From Pollutimonas nitritireducens (GTDB taxonomy: Bacteria; Pseudomonadota; Gammaproteobacteria; Burkholderiales; Burkholderiaceae_B): a DNA stretch of 64,000 nucleotides. The stretch covers positions 62,001 to 126,000 of the forward strand of contig NZ_PDNV01000009.1 of assembly GCF_002849615.1 (NCBI RefSeq), written 5' to 3'. The notes under the pieces were generated by a model. It saw only the letters and a program-made list of their open reading frames with translations. It did not search any database and was not told the DNA's origin. The translations under genes and the position numbers were made by a program. Positions 16,158-25,825 of this stretch are shown piece after piece (the first letter of the stretch is position 1; each line of letters begins with the position of its first letter).

Positions 16158-17330
16158 ATGAAAGTATCGTTTGCAAGCCAGGTGCCTGGTTTTCGTGCCC
16201 GTTGTGCCAAGTTAAGTTCAGTGGTGGGACTGTCCGTCCTGCTCTCGGCATGCGCGTTCGCTCCCGGCATGCACATGGGCGACCCCGTGGATGACAAAGC
16301 GGCGATAGAAGCGGACGCCGCTCCCGCCGGCGCGCTCACCTCCATAACGGGCGAGCTCATCGTGAAACAACGCCAAACTCAGGCGAAAGAAGTCAAGAAG
16401 GAAGTAAAGCGCCTATTCGGTGTTGGCAAATCCTACACAATAGGGCCGGGCGACATTGTCAATATTGTAGTGTGGGGCCACCCTGAACTGGCGCTCGCCC
16501 CCGCCACATCGAACCGCAGCATGGGTTCCTCCAGCCAAGCCGACGTCGGTAATGGCTACAACGTGAATCCGGACGGCACGATCCAGTTCCCCTTCGTGGG
16601 TCCGGTCAAGATTTCTGGTCTGACCGAAAACCAGGCACGCGATCTCCTTACCCGGCGCATTTCGAAATACATCAAGGATCCGCAGATTACTGTCCGGGTC
16701 CAGGCCTATCGTAATGACCGCGTATATATAGACGGTGAAGTACGTGTGCCCGGATTGCAAACGTTGGATGACATACCCATGACGTTGCCGGAGGCCATCA
16801 ATCGCGCTGGGGGATTCACGCCCGAGGCGGATCGCTCGACGCTGATTCTTACCCGCAAAAACACATCGATAGAAATCAATCTACCCCAGCTGACACGGCT
16901 GGGCGTGAACCCCAACCGCATCATGTTGGCGGATGGAGACCTGCTCCGTGTCGTGAGTCGGAATGAATCGAAGATTTTCGTCCTGGGCGAGGTTTCCACG
17001 CCACGCGCGCTGCAAATGCAGGACGGCCGCTTGTCACTGACTGAAGCGCTTGGAGAAGCTGGCGGCGCAAGTCCACTGACGGCCGATGCCGGCCAGATAT
17101 ATGTCATACGCAAGGTCCCTCATGAAAAAGATGCCGAGGAAAAGGCGGAGATCTATCACCTGGATGCGGCATCGCCTTCCGCATTCATGTTGGCCAACGA
17201 TTTCCAGCTCAAGGCCCGCGACGTTGTCTACATAGACGCAGCACCCGTCGTTCGCTGGCACCGTGTGATCGGAAATCTGCTGCCCAGCTATGACAGCCTG
17301 CTCATTAACACCCGAAACACCACCAAGTAG
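16158..17330 (+). CDS. wza: Polysaccharide export outer-membrane lipoprotein (Wza-like)
   Basis: Octameric outer-membrane channel for capsule or exopolysaccharide export. 390 residues, close to Wza (379). The lipoprotein signal peptide ends in LLSAC with lipidated Cys32. The Poly_export domain begins with YTIGPGDIVNIVVWGHPEL, followed by NVNPDGTIQFPFVG, and SLBB repeats (DRVYIDGEVRVPGL, KIFVLGEVSTPRAL). Start at 16158 gives a proper signal peptide; upstream in-frame codons to 15915 do not look coding. Followed after 11 bp by wzb. Confidence 0.9.
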   Translation: MKVSFASQVPGFRARCAKLSSVVGLSVLLSACAFAPGMHMGDPVDDKAAIEADAAPAGALTSITGELIVKQRQTQAKEVKKEVKRLFGVGKSYTIGPGDIVNIVVWGHPELALAPATSNRSMGSSSQADVGNGYNVNPDGTIQFPFVGPVKISGLTENQARDLLTRRISKYIKDPQITVRVQAYRNDRVYIDGEVRVPGLQTLDDIPMTLPEAINRAGGFTPEADRSTLILTRKNTSIEINLPQLTRLGVNPNRIMLADGDLLRVVSRNESKIFVLGEVSTPRALQMQDGRLSLTEALGEAGGASPLTADAGQIYVIRKVPHEKDAEEKAEIYHLDAASPSAFMLANDFQLKARDVVYIDAAPVVRWHRVIGNLLPSYDSLLINTRNTTK

Positions 17331-17341
17331 GTCGCGATCTC

Positions 17342-17785
17342 ATGGAAAACATCCTTCTCGTCTGCGTCGGCAATATCTGTCGCAGCCCGGTTGCCGAAGC
17401 CATGCTCAAGGTGCAATTGCCAGACAGGAATATCTGGTCAGCGGGGCTTTCGGCGCTGGTAGGCAAGCCGGCCGATCCGCTGGCGCAGTCCATCGCTGCG
17501 GAACACGGACTGGACATATCGGCTCATCGCGCCCAGCAGCTGACGAAATGGATGTGCGAGACAGCGGATCTTCTGCTGGTCATGGAAGACGGCCACAGGC
17601 AGGAACTGGAAGCACAGCATCCGCTGGCCCGCGGAAAAATCCACTGTCTCGGCGATCTGGGACTGGGCACTGTACGGCAAATTGCCGATCCATACCGGAA
17701 ACCGAGAGCGGCATTCGAGATTGCCCATGCGGAAATCGAGCGCGGCGTCAATTTTTGGGCCGAACGCATCAGGCTATTGAGTTAA
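17342..17785 (+). CDS. wzb: Low-molecular-weight protein tyrosine phosphatase (Wzb-like)
   Basis: Cytoplasmic phosphatase that dephosphorylates the Wzc tyrosine kinase. 147 residues, the same as Wzb. The P-loop CVGNICRS has the nucleophile Cys8 and Arg14. The general acid is Asp116 in DPYRK. Lies between wza and wzc, the classical order. The gap to wzc is 10 bp, containing AAGAG. Confidence 0.94.
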   Translation: MENILLVCVGNICRSPVAEAMLKVQLPDRNIWSAGLSALVGKPADPLAQSIAAEHGLDISAHRAQQLTKWMCETADLLLVMEDGHRQELEAQHPLARGKIHCLGDLGLGTVRQIADPYRKPRAAFEIAHAEIERGVNFWAERIRLLS

Positions 17786-17795
17786 GAGATAATGA

Positions 17796-20033
17796 ATGAC
17801 CACACCTAACGACAACGGGACTGCCGCGCTATCCGAGCTGCGCGAGAATGACGACTTTGACTTTCTTGGATTGCTCGACGTCATCATTGAAGCTCGATGG
17901 CTGATCATTTTCGTGGCCCTAATCACTGCGGCGCTCGGGGGCATCTATGCTTTCCTAAGCCAACCGGTGTATCAGGCCGACAGTCTCATTCAGGTTGAAC
18001 AAAGTCAGGGAACCAGCACCAATCTGTTAAGCGAGATGTCTTCGCTTTTTGATGTGCAATCACCCGCTTCCGCGGAAATAGAGATACTCAGATCCCGTCT
18101 CGTGGTGGGCCAGGCTGTGGACAATCTCCAACTGTATATCAGCGCCGGTCCGCATTACCTCCCTTTTGTCGGCCCTTGGCTGGCGGCGCGCGCCAACTCT
18201 CTTTCAAATCCCGGTTTCATGGGGTTTGGCGGCTATGTATCCGGAACCGAGGCAATACGCCTGGGACATCTGGATGTGCCCTCGCAGCTGGAAGGACAAA
18301 GTTTGACAGTACGGGTGACAGCCAACGGCTATGAATTGCGGGATAGCAATGGACAAAAGCTGGTCGACGGCAAAGTCGGTGTTTCGGCCGGGTTTGAATT
18401 CGCCGGCGAAGCCGGACAGATACTGATCAATTCGCTGGAAGGCAAACCGGGCGCCGAGTTTATGGTGCAGCGTCGCTCAAGGCTGGCCATGATTAACGGT
18501 TTGCAAGGCGGTCTGGTCATTACGGAGAAAGGCAAACAGTCGGGCGTATTGTCGCTGACCCTGGCTGGCACGGACCCAGCCAGGATCACGCGAATCCTGA
18601 ATGCAGTGGGCTCGGCGTACGTCCGCCAGAATGTTGAACGAAAGGCGGCCGAAGCGGAAAAGTCGCTGGCCTTCCTCGATGATTTTCTGCCGGAACTGAA
18701 AAGAAAGATGGATGAGGCGGCAGCCAAATATACCCAGTTCCGTGACAAGCATGAAACATTCGACCTGGGCACGGAAGGCACATTGTCCTTGCATACTTCG
18801 GTCGGATTACAAACAAAACTATTCGAACTCGAGCAAGAACGGCGCGAGCTGTCCGCACAATACACCGATGTGCATCCCAGCTTGCGGGTCATCGACCAGA
18901 AGATCAGTGCCGTGAAGAAAGAGATCGCGCAGATTACCGGACAGATCAAGCAGTTGCCCGATATGGAGCAGCAGTTGCTCAACCTGACCCGTGATGTGAA
19001 AGTCAACGGCGAACTCTATGTGAATCTCCTGAATAGTGCGCAGCAGCTTAGGCTCGTCAAGGAAGGGAAAGTGGGCAATGTGCGCGTCGTGGATACCGCC
19101 GTGGTTCCAGAATTTCCCATCAAGCCGAACAGGACCATGATCCTGACCATTGCGGCACTGTTCGGCCTGGCGTTAGGCATAGGCATCGCGCTGTTGCGCA
19201 ACATGATGCGCCCCGGGATCAAGGACCCAAGCGATATAGAGTCGACGTTGGGCATGCATGTATTCGCCACCGTGCCGCATTCGATTCCCCAATCCAATTT
19301 GCACAAGCTTGCGTCGGACCGTGTCCCGGGCAGCCACGTTCTTGCCCAGATATCTCCCAAGGACCCCGCAATTGAAAGCCTGCGCAGCCTGAGAACCGCC
19401 CTGCAATTCGCCATGCTGGACGCCGCCAACAACATCGTGATGTTTACGGGCCCGACGCCCAGCATCGGCAAGTCGTTCACCAGCGTCAACTTTGCCGCCG
19501 TACTGGGCGCCGCAAATAAACGCGTGCTATTGATCGATGCCGACCTGCGCAAGGGGTATATCAATCAATATTTCGGACTGGAGCGTCGCAATGGCCTAAG
19601 TGAGCTGATTGCAGGCAGTCTGCCGCTGGAGAAAGTGCTGCACAAGAACGTTGTACCCAACGTCGACCTGCTGACCACCGGGGTATTGCCCCCAAACCCT
19701 GCAGAGCTCTTGATGTCGCCCATGACCCTGTCCATATTGCGTGACCTCTCGGCCAGCTACGATGTGGTGCTGCTCGACACCAGTCCCGTGCTGGCTGTTT
19801 CAGATGCCATGGCACTTGCTCCACACGCGGGAACGGTGTTCCTCCTGGCACGCGCCGGTGTCAGCACATTGGGCGAGCTGGAAGAATCATCCAAGCGCCT
19901 GTTGCAAGCCGGCACGAGGGTCAAGGGTGTCGTCTTCAACGACCAGACGGTCAGCACCCGTCGCTACGGCTCGAAATACGGCAACTACAGGTACACCAAT
20001 TATGAGTACGAGGCCGAAGGGCCAACGACGTGA
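17796..20033 (+). CDS. wzc: Polysaccharide co-polymerase and BY-family tyrosine kinase (Wzc-like)
   Basis: Inner-membrane protein controlling chain length and export by cyclic autophosphorylation. 745 residues. The Wzz domain starts near 20, TM1 is about 33-55 (WLIIFVALITAALGGIYAFL), a periplasmic coiled-coil region spans about 280-430, and TM2 is about 447-467. The cytoplasmic kinase has Walker A GPTPSIGKS (552-560), Walker A' LLIDADLRKG near 578 and a Walker B LLDTSP. The C-terminal tail has six closely spaced Tyr (RRYGSKYGNYRYTNYEYE). The Walker A wording is slightly unusual, but Lys559 is kept. Its stop overlaps the flippase start. Confidence 0.93.
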   Translation: MTTPNDNGTAALSELRENDDFDFLGLLDVIIEARWLIIFVALITAALGGIYAFLSQPVYQADSLIQVEQSQGTSTNLLSEMSSLFDVQSPASAEIEILRSRLVVGQAVDNLQLYISAGPHYLPFVGPWLAARANSLSNPGFMGFGGYVSGTEAIRLGHLDVPSQLEGQSLTVRVTANGYELRDSNGQKLVDGKVGVSAGFEFAGEAGQILINSLEGKPGAEFMVQRRSRLAMINGLQGGLVITEKGKQSGVLSLTLAGTDPARITRILNAVGSAYVRQNVERKAAEAEKSLAFLDDFLPELKRKMDEAAAKYTQFRDKHETFDLGTEGTLSLHTSVGLQTKLFELEQERRELSAQYTDVHPSLRVIDQKISAVKKEIAQITGQIKQLPDMEQQLLNLTRDVKVNGELYVNLLNSAQQLRLVKEGKVGNVRVVDTAVVPEFPIKPNRTMILTIAALFGLALGIGIALLRNMMRPGIKDPSDIESTLGMHVFATVPHSIPQSNLHKLASDRVPGSHVLAQISPKDPAIESLRSLRTALQFAMLDAANNIVMFTGPTPSIGKSFTSVNFAAVLGAANKRVLLIDADLRKGYINQYFGLERRNGLSELIAGSLPLEKVLHKNVVPNVDLLTTGVLPPNPAELLMSPMTLSILRDLSASYDVVLLDTSPVLAVSDAMALAPHAGTVFLLARAGVSTLGELEESSKRLLQAGTRVKGVVFNDQTVSTRRYGSKYGNYRYTNYEYEAEGPTT

Positions 20034-21505
20034 CAAGCCTGAATAGCAAAATCGGGGCAGGCATAGTCTGGAATCTGGCGAATATGTTCGTGAGCCGGGG
20101 AGCTTCAGTCGTTTTCACCCTATTCCTGGCAAAGTTCCTCGTTCCCGAAGCTTTCGGGCTGATGGCCATGATCGCCATTTGCTATGCGCTGGCCGATACC
20201 CTGATGACATCGGGCTTCGGCCAGGCCATCATCCGCCAGAAAACCATTACACCGCTTGACCTTTCGACCGCATTCTTCACCAATCTTGCGTTCAGTCTTC
20301 TTACCTACCTGATGATCTACCTGGCGGCGCCTTGGGCCGCCGGCTTTTACGAACAGCCGGAACTGACCATCCTGATCCGCGTGACAGGACTGGTGCTTTT
20401 CATTAACTCGCTCAAAGTGGTCCAGCTCGCGCTCTTGAACCGGAACATGGACTTCAAGTCCCTGATGCGCATCAACTCAACCGCGACCGTCTGCGCCGGA
20501 CTGATCGCGGTCGCACTGGCCTACGCAGGCTTTGGGGTCTGGAGCTTGGTTGCCCAGTTCACGGTGTCGGCCCTGGTGTCCACGGCCATGCTCTGGCTCT
20601 CCAGTTCCTGGCGGCCAAGCCTGTCCTTCAGCACTGCCTCGTTCAAGTACATGTTTGGATTCGGGTCGAAGCTGACGCTGGAAAACACCTTGAATGTGCT
20701 CTACGAAAACTCGTACATCCTGGTAATCGGAAAACTGTTCAGTCCGGAGATCACAGGTCTTTACTACTTTGCCAAGCGCATCCGCGACCTGATCGTGGAC
20801 CAGGCCAACAGTGCCGTCCAGCAAGCCACGTATCCGGCCATGGCCCGTATCCAGGACGACGACATCGACTTGAAAAGAATGTATCGCATGGTCATCCAAC
20901 TGCTGTTCGTTGTCGTAACGCCCGGACTATTGGCCGTATCCGTGCTGGCCCGGCCACTATTCGAACTGGCCTTCAATGAGCGCTGGCTGCCTGCCGTTCC
21001 CTATCTACAGTTGCTGTGCCTGGCTGGAATCCTATTACCCATCCACACCGTCAATTTCAACATGCTCAAAGTCAAGGGACGCACGGACTTGATCCTGTAT
21101 CTGGGCCTGGTGAAGAAAGGACTGCACCTTGGACTTCTGGCCGCTTCCGTGCCGTATGGCATCGAAGGAATACTGATCGGACAGATCTTTGCAGTGCTGT
21201 TGTCGTCGGCGCCATATATGTACTACTCCAGCGCCATGATCGGCTATCGAGTGGCCGAACAGGTGAAGGATATGCTCAAGCCGCTGGTCTCGGCCAGCAT
21301 TGCTGCAATTGCCAGCTGGTCATTGCTGAATGCGCTGAACCTCTCGGCCGCATGGGCGTCCGTGGCCGGCGGGCTTGCCTTTTCAGCGCTCTACATCGGT
21401 ATCTGCCATCTTGCCAGGATCGAAGGTTATGTACTGATCAGCAAGCGACTTAAAACCGTCCTACCCGGAATCCTGTGCAAGCGGGCTTCCAGGACGCAAG
21501 CCTGA
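20030..21505 (+). CDS. wzx: Polysaccharide repeat-unit flippase (Wzx/WzxC-like, MOP superfamily)
   Basis: Integral membrane translocase moving lipid-linked repeat units across the inner membrane. 491 residues with about 12-14 hydrophobic segments. The N-terminal LNSKIGAGIVWNLANMFVSRG and LVPEAFGLMAMI are characteristic of the WzxC/COG2244 family. Starts with GTG inside the wzc stop (4-bp overlap), so the two are probably translationally coupled. Its presence, with a Wzc and a Wzy candidate, marks the locus as Wzy-dependent rather than ABC-dependent. Confidence 0.88.
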   Translation: MTSLNSKIGAGIVWNLANMFVSRGASVVFTLFLAKFLVPEAFGLMAMIAICYALADTLMTSGFGQAIIRQKTITPLDLSTAFFTNLAFSLLTYLMIYLAAPWAAGFYEQPELTILIRVTGLVLFINSLKVVQLALLNRNMDFKSLMRINSTATVCAGLIAVALAYAGFGVWSLVAQFTVSALVSTAMLWLSSSWRPSLSFSTASFKYMFGFGSKLTLENTLNVLYENSYILVIGKLFSPEITGLYYFAKRIRDLIVDQANSAVQQATYPAMARIQDDDIDLKRMYRMVIQLLFVVVTPGLLAVSVLARPLFELAFNERWLPAVPYLQLLCLAGILLPIHTVNFNMLKVKGRTDLILYLGLVKKGLHLGLLAASVPYGIEGILIGQIFAVLLSSAPYMYYSSAMIGYRVAEQVKDMLKPLVSASIAAIASWSLLNALNLSAAWASVAGGLAFSALYIGICHLARIEGYVLISKRLKTVLPGILCKRASRTQA

Positions 21506-21563
21506 GACGACGGGATACCGGATCACAGGGCCATCAAGAATGAGCAGGAAAAGGAACACAGAA

Positions 21564-22727
21564 ATGGGTAAGACATTGTTTGCGGGGGAATATTCGTCCC
21601 GAAACGTGGGTGACGGAATCATAAGGTTGGCCGTCGAGCGACTCTGTCGCGACCATGCTATTGATGCGGACTTCCGGGATTTCTACGGCAGTCCGGTACA
21701 GGCAAGCAGCTTTACGCTACCCCATGGCAAGCCAAAGAAAAACACATTGAAGAAAATGTTGCTGCAGTCGGCGGCCGTCAACTACGCCATCTCGATATTG
21801 TTCTACTTCACCCGATACAAGAAGATTGCAGCCAGCTATGACACGGCGAAGTATCAGCAGGTGGTTATCGGCGGCGGAAATCTGATGATGGACAACTTCT
21901 TGAATTTCCCGCTGCTGATCCTGCGCATCGTGCAGCAATGCGAACGCAACGATATCCCCGTCAAGCTGTTCTCGGTGGGCGCGGGAAAAAAATACAGCTG
22001 GCTGGCAAAGGCGATCGTGTCCAGGATAGTGAAATCCGAGGCTGTCCGCAGCGTCATGTGCCGCGACGCTCATTCCTACGCACTCATCAGCGCAGCGGCC
22101 GGCAAGCACCATGCACACAAGGTCAAGGCCGGCTACGACAGCGCACTTTACCTGGAGAGAGAGACCGAGCACGCTCCAGGCAAGGTCGTGGGCCTCGGTG
22201 TGATTGCCCCAGACATTCTGAAATCGCTTACGCCAGAACATCCAATGTCGGACAAGCAGTACGCGCTCGGCTGGTGGGAAGCCGTGGTTCGGGCCCTTGA
22301 GCCACACGTTGGCGCCGCCAGGATCGAGGTGATCTCAAACGGCTCGAATGCGGATAATGAATTCGCGCAGGAATTGTGGACCACTCTGGAGCCCAAATTT
22401 CCAGGAATCACTGTATGCACGACCATACAGGACCCCTCGGACCTGATTCAGAAAATAGGCAGCTATCGAGCCCTGGCCGCCTACCGCATGCATGCGGCAG
22501 TCACCGCCATGGCAATGGATGTTCCAGTCGTCGGTTTTGAATGGGATCCCAAAGTCCTGCACATGTTCACTTACTGCGGCCGACCAGATGCTTGCGTATC
22601 CATGGCTCAGTTCAGCGATCGATCGGCACAAGACATCACCGCCACACTGCTCAAGGAAACGCCGGTACGGCTCGACGCTATCAGGGAAAGCCTAAGGCAT
22701 GATTTTCAGACCGCGGTGGGCGCCTGA
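21564..22727 (+). CDS. Polysaccharide pyruvyl transferase family protein
   Basis: Family of enzymes that add ketal-linked pyruvate from phosphoenolpyruvate to sugar residues of exopolysaccharides (CsaB/ExoV type). 387 residues from the ATG at 21564, which has AAAGGAA upstream; an ATG at 21540 would add eight residues. Family elements are GEYSSRNVGDGIIRLAVERL at the N-terminus, VVIGGGNLMMDN, FSVGAGK, and the C-terminal RMHAAVTAMAMDVPVVGFEWDPKV. No signal peptide, so it should act on lipid-linked precursors in the cytoplasm. Identity is good, the acceptor sugar unknown. Confidence 0.82.
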   Translation: MGKTLFAGEYSSRNVGDGIIRLAVERLCRDHAIDADFRDFYGSPVQASSFTLPHGKPKKNTLKKMLLQSAAVNYAISILFYFTRYKKIAASYDTAKYQQVVIGGGNLMMDNFLNFPLLILRIVQQCERNDIPVKLFSVGAGKKYSWLAKAIVSRIVKSEAVRSVMCRDAHSYALISAAAGKHHAHKVKAGYDSALYLERETEHAPGKVVGLGVIAPDILKSLTPEHPMSDKQYALGWWEAVVRALEPHVGAARIEVISNGSNADNEFAQELWTTLEPKFPGITVCTTIQDPSDLIQKIGSYRALAAYRMHAAVTAMAMDVPVVGFEWDPKVLHMFTYCGRPDACVSMAQFSDRSAQDITATLLKETPVRLDAIRESLRHDFQTAVGA

Positions 22728-22728
22728 G

Positions 22729-23844
22729 ATGATTCCTGGCACGATTGCATTATTCATTCCTTCGCTGCACGGTGGAGGGGCTGAACGCGTCATGGTGTCG
22801 CTGGCCAATGGGCTAGTGCGCCGCGGCATCCCTGTCGACCTGGTGTTGATCAAGGACGCGGGAGTCTATCGCTCGCATGTCGACTCCAGGGTCAGGGTAA
22901 TCGACCTCAAGGGCAAACGCGTATTGACTAGCTTCCTCGCCGTGGCGCGATACCTCAGACGCGAACGGCCCGACGCAATGCTGTCCGCAATGAATTACGT
23001 CAATGTTGTCGCCGTGTGGGCCCGCATGTTGTCCCTCGGTAGCACGCGACTGGTCCTCTCCGAACATGCCAACTTGTCGCAAGCCCTGGCCGATACGTCC
23101 GGACTCGTTTCGAAGGTCCTTCCCTGGCTGATGGCGGTCTCGTATCGCAGGGCCGATGCGATCGTGGCTGTGTCCGATGGCGTGGCCGACGATCTTGCGG
23201 TAACCCTGGGATACCCTCGTACCGCGATCAGCACGCGCCACAATCCGATCGAGACCGACGAACTGGCGATAAAAAGCCGTGCGGTGCTGGATCACCCATG
23301 GTTCCTCGACGGCGAGCCACCGGTCATCATCGGCGTAGGGCGCCTCAGCAAGGAAAAAGACTTTCCCACGCTGATCAAGGCATTCAACTTACTACGGCCG
23401 GCAACACCGGCCCGCCTGGTCATACTGGGCGAAGGTGCGGAGCGCGCCTCGCTTGAAACGTTGATAGAGGCCTCGCCCTACCGCGCCGACATACTGCTGG
23501 GCGGGTTTCAAGATAATCCGTACAACTGGATGCATTGCGCTTCGGTGTTCGTGCTCTCTTCCCGCTGGGAAGGCTTCGGCAATGTGCTGGTCGAGGCCAT
23601 GGCCTGCGGTACGCCGGTCATCAGCACAGCCTGTCCCAGTGGCCCGGAAGAAATACTGGAACACGGACGATGGGGCCGGCTGGTCCCAGTCGGCGACGCC
23701 GACGCGCTTGCCAGCGCCATCACCGACACGTTTACCGACACGTCGCCGCCCGAGGTGGAGGAACGCGCGAAAGCCTTCGGCGTCGTCCATGCGGTCGATG
23801 CCTACCTGAATGTATTGGCCCCTGAACGTTTGCGTACAGTTTGA
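22729..23844 (+). CDS. Glycosyltransferase, GT4 family (GT-B fold)
   Basis: Retaining glycosyltransferase of repeat-unit assembly, 371 residues. The N-terminal Rossmann domain shows FIPSLHGGGAERVMVSLANGL. The C-terminal domain begins near GVGRLSKEKDFPTLIKAF and carries the nucleotide-sugar signature EGFGNVLVEAMACGTPVIS, with its EX7E Glu residues. Begins 1 bp after the pyruvyl transferase stop. Donor and acceptor sugars cannot be predicted. Confidence 0.9.
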   Translation: MIPGTIALFIPSLHGGGAERVMVSLANGLVRRGIPVDLVLIKDAGVYRSHVDSRVRVIDLKGKRVLTSFLAVARYLRRERPDAMLSAMNYVNVVAVWARMLSLGSTRLVLSEHANLSQALADTSGLVSKVLPWLMAVSYRRADAIVAVSDGVADDLAVTLGYPRTAISTRHNPIETDELAIKSRAVLDHPWFLDGEPPVIIGVGRLSKEKDFPTLIKAFNLLRPATPARLVILGEGAERASLETLIEASPYRADILLGGFQDNPYNWMHCASVFVLSSRWEGFGNVLVEAMACGTPVISTACPSGPEEILEHGRWGRLVPVGDADALASAITDTFTDTSPPEVEERAKAFGVVHAVDAYLNVLAPERLRTV

Positions 23845-23866
23845 TAATCAACATGCAAGGATTTTT

Positions 23867-25825
23867 ATGTGCGGCCTGACAGGCTTCTATTGCCCCCACA
23901 GCGCTAGCGAAAGAGACGCCATTGGCCTGGACATGGCCAAGGCAATTTCGCATCGTGGGCCCGACGACGCCGGCGTATGGACAGACGAGGCAACCGGCCT
24001 CACGCTGGCACACCGCCGCCTGTCTATCCTGGACCTATCTCCGGCCGGCCATCAACCCATGCACTCCGCATGCAGCCGCTATGTAATTGTCTTCAACGGC
24101 GAGATTTACAACCACCGCGAATTGCGCGAGCGGCTCCATGCCGAGGGTCTCCAGCCGGCCTGGCGTGGCCATGCGGATACGGAGACCCTGCTTGCCTGCA
24201 TTGCGGCCTGGGGTATGGAGAAGGCATTGCAAGCCACTGTCGGCATGTTCGCCATTGCACTTTGGGATCGCCAGTCAAGACAACTGACGCTTGCGCGCGA
24301 TCGCGTAGGTGAGAAGCCGCTATATTGGGGCTGGCAAAATGGCACCCTGCTATTCGGCTCTGAATTAAAAGCGCTGAAAGCGCACCCTGCTTTCCACGCC
24401 ACGGTTAATCGCGACGCCATCGCCCTCTTGCTGCGCCACGGGTACATCAGCGCTCCACACAGCATTTATCAAGGCATCCACAAGCTGTGCGCGGGACACT
24501 ACATCACTATTCCGCTGGAAGATCAGCGCCTCGCCAGAACGGCCAAAGCGGTTCCGTACTGGAGAATGAACGACACGATCCATGCCGGTCTGAACGATCC
24601 CTTCCTGGGTACGGCAAGCGCCGCGACCGACGCACTGGAAAAACAGCTGAGCACCAGCATACACGCCCAAATGCTGTCCGACGTTCCGCTGGGCGCTTTC
24701 CTGAGCGGTGGCATAGACAGCAGCACGATCGTCGCCCTGATGCAAGCACAAAGTGCGCGCCCAGTGCGCACCTTTACGATAGGATTCGACGACCCGCGCT
24801 ATAACGAGGCACAGCATGCCAGCGTCATCGCACAACACCTGGGCACCGACCATACCGAACTGTACGTCCAGCCCGGGGACGCTTTAGCCGTGATCCCCAG
24901 GCTCCCGGAGATCTATGACGAGCCGTTCGCCGATAGCTCCCAGATACCCACCTACCTTGTTTGCCAACTGGCCAGACAACATGTCACGGTGTCCCTGAGC
25001 GGAGATGCCGGCGACGAACTATTCGGCGGCTACAACACGTATGAATTCGCACCGGCGCTATGGAAAAAAATAAGCCGGCTTCCGGCTCCCTTGCGCAGCA
25101 CGGCCTCCGCCATCATGTCGAAGCTGCCTGCTTCGTCATGGGACTCGGTGCTCAAAGTGCTGGGCCCTCTTATCCCCGGCCGGGCCGGGCATACGTTGAG
25201 CGGCGAGAAAATTCACAAGGCTGCCGGCTTGCTGTCAGCCGATAGCCGGGAATCTTTTTATCATCGGCTCAGCAGTCACTGGGAACGGCCCGAGCACATT
25301 GCAATTGGGGCCCGCGAACCAGCCAGCCTGCTCAATAGTCCACATGACTGGCCTCATACCGACAGCTTTGAACACTGGATGATGGCCGTGGGAACACAGT
25401 CGTACATGGCCGACGACATCCTGCCCAAGGTGGACCGCGCCGCCATGGCAAACAGCCTGGAGGTCAGGATTCCCATGCTGGACCACCGCGTCATCGAACT
25501 GGCTTGGCGCATGCCTCTAGAGTTGAAGCTGCGCGATGGAAAGGGCAAATGGCTGTTGCGGGAAGTGCTGTACCGGCATGTTCCGCGCGAACTGATCGAG
25601 CGCCCCAAGAAAGGCTTTTCGATACCACTGGCCGCCTGGTTGCGCGGACCGCTACGGGACTGGGCCGAGGCCCTGCTCGATGAACACCGCCTGCGTCGTG
25701 AAGGCTATTTCTACCCCGCCCCCGTACGACAGGCCTGGCGTCTGCACCTGGAAGGCAAGCAAGACTTTTCCGCGCGGCTATGGAGCCTGCTCATGTTCCA
25801 GGCATGGCTGGAGAACCAGCAATGA
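23867..25825 (+). CDS. asnB: Asparagine synthetase (glutamine-hydrolysing)-like amidotransferase
   Basis: AsnB/WbpS-type amidotransferase. 652 residues. Class II glutaminase domain with nucleophile Cys2 right after the initiator Met, then RRLSILDLSPAGHQP and FNGEIYN. The synthetase domain has the PPi loop SGGIDSS near 280-286 and SGDAGDELFGGY. The start is fixed by the need for an N-terminal Cys. In polysaccharide loci such proteins are thought to amidate uronic acids or amino acids of the glycan rather than make free asparagine; that role is inference from context. Its stop overlaps the next glycosyltransferase by 4 bp. Confidence 0.88.
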   Translation: MCGLTGFYCPHSASERDAIGLDMAKAISHRGPDDAGVWTDEATGLTLAHRRLSILDLSPAGHQPMHSACSRYVIVFNGEIYNHRELRERLHAEGLQPAWRGHADTETLLACIAAWGMEKALQATVGMFAIALWDRQSRQLTLARDRVGEKPLYWGWQNGTLLFGSELKALKAHPAFHATVNRDAIALLLRHGYISAPHSIYQGIHKLCAGHYITIPLEDQRLARTAKAVPYWRMNDTIHAGLNDPFLGTASAATDALEKQLSTSIHAQMLSDVPLGAFLSGGIDSSTIVALMQAQSARPVRTFTIGFDDPRYNEAQHASVIAQHLGTDHTELYVQPGDALAVIPRLPEIYDEPFADSSQIPTYLVCQLARQHVTVSLSGDAGDELFGGYNTYEFAPALWKKISRLPAPLRSTASAIMSKLPASSWDSVLKVLGPLIPGRAGHTLSGEKIHKAAGLLSADSRESFYHRLSSHWERPEHIAIGAREPASLLNSPHDWPHTDSFEHWMMAVGTQSYMADDILPKVDRAAMANSLEVRIPMLDHRVIELAWRMPLELKLRDGKGKWLLREVLYRHVPRELIERPKKGFSIPLAAWLRGPLRDWAEALLDEHRLRREGYFYPAPVRQAWRLHLEGKQDFSARLWSLLMFQAWLENQQ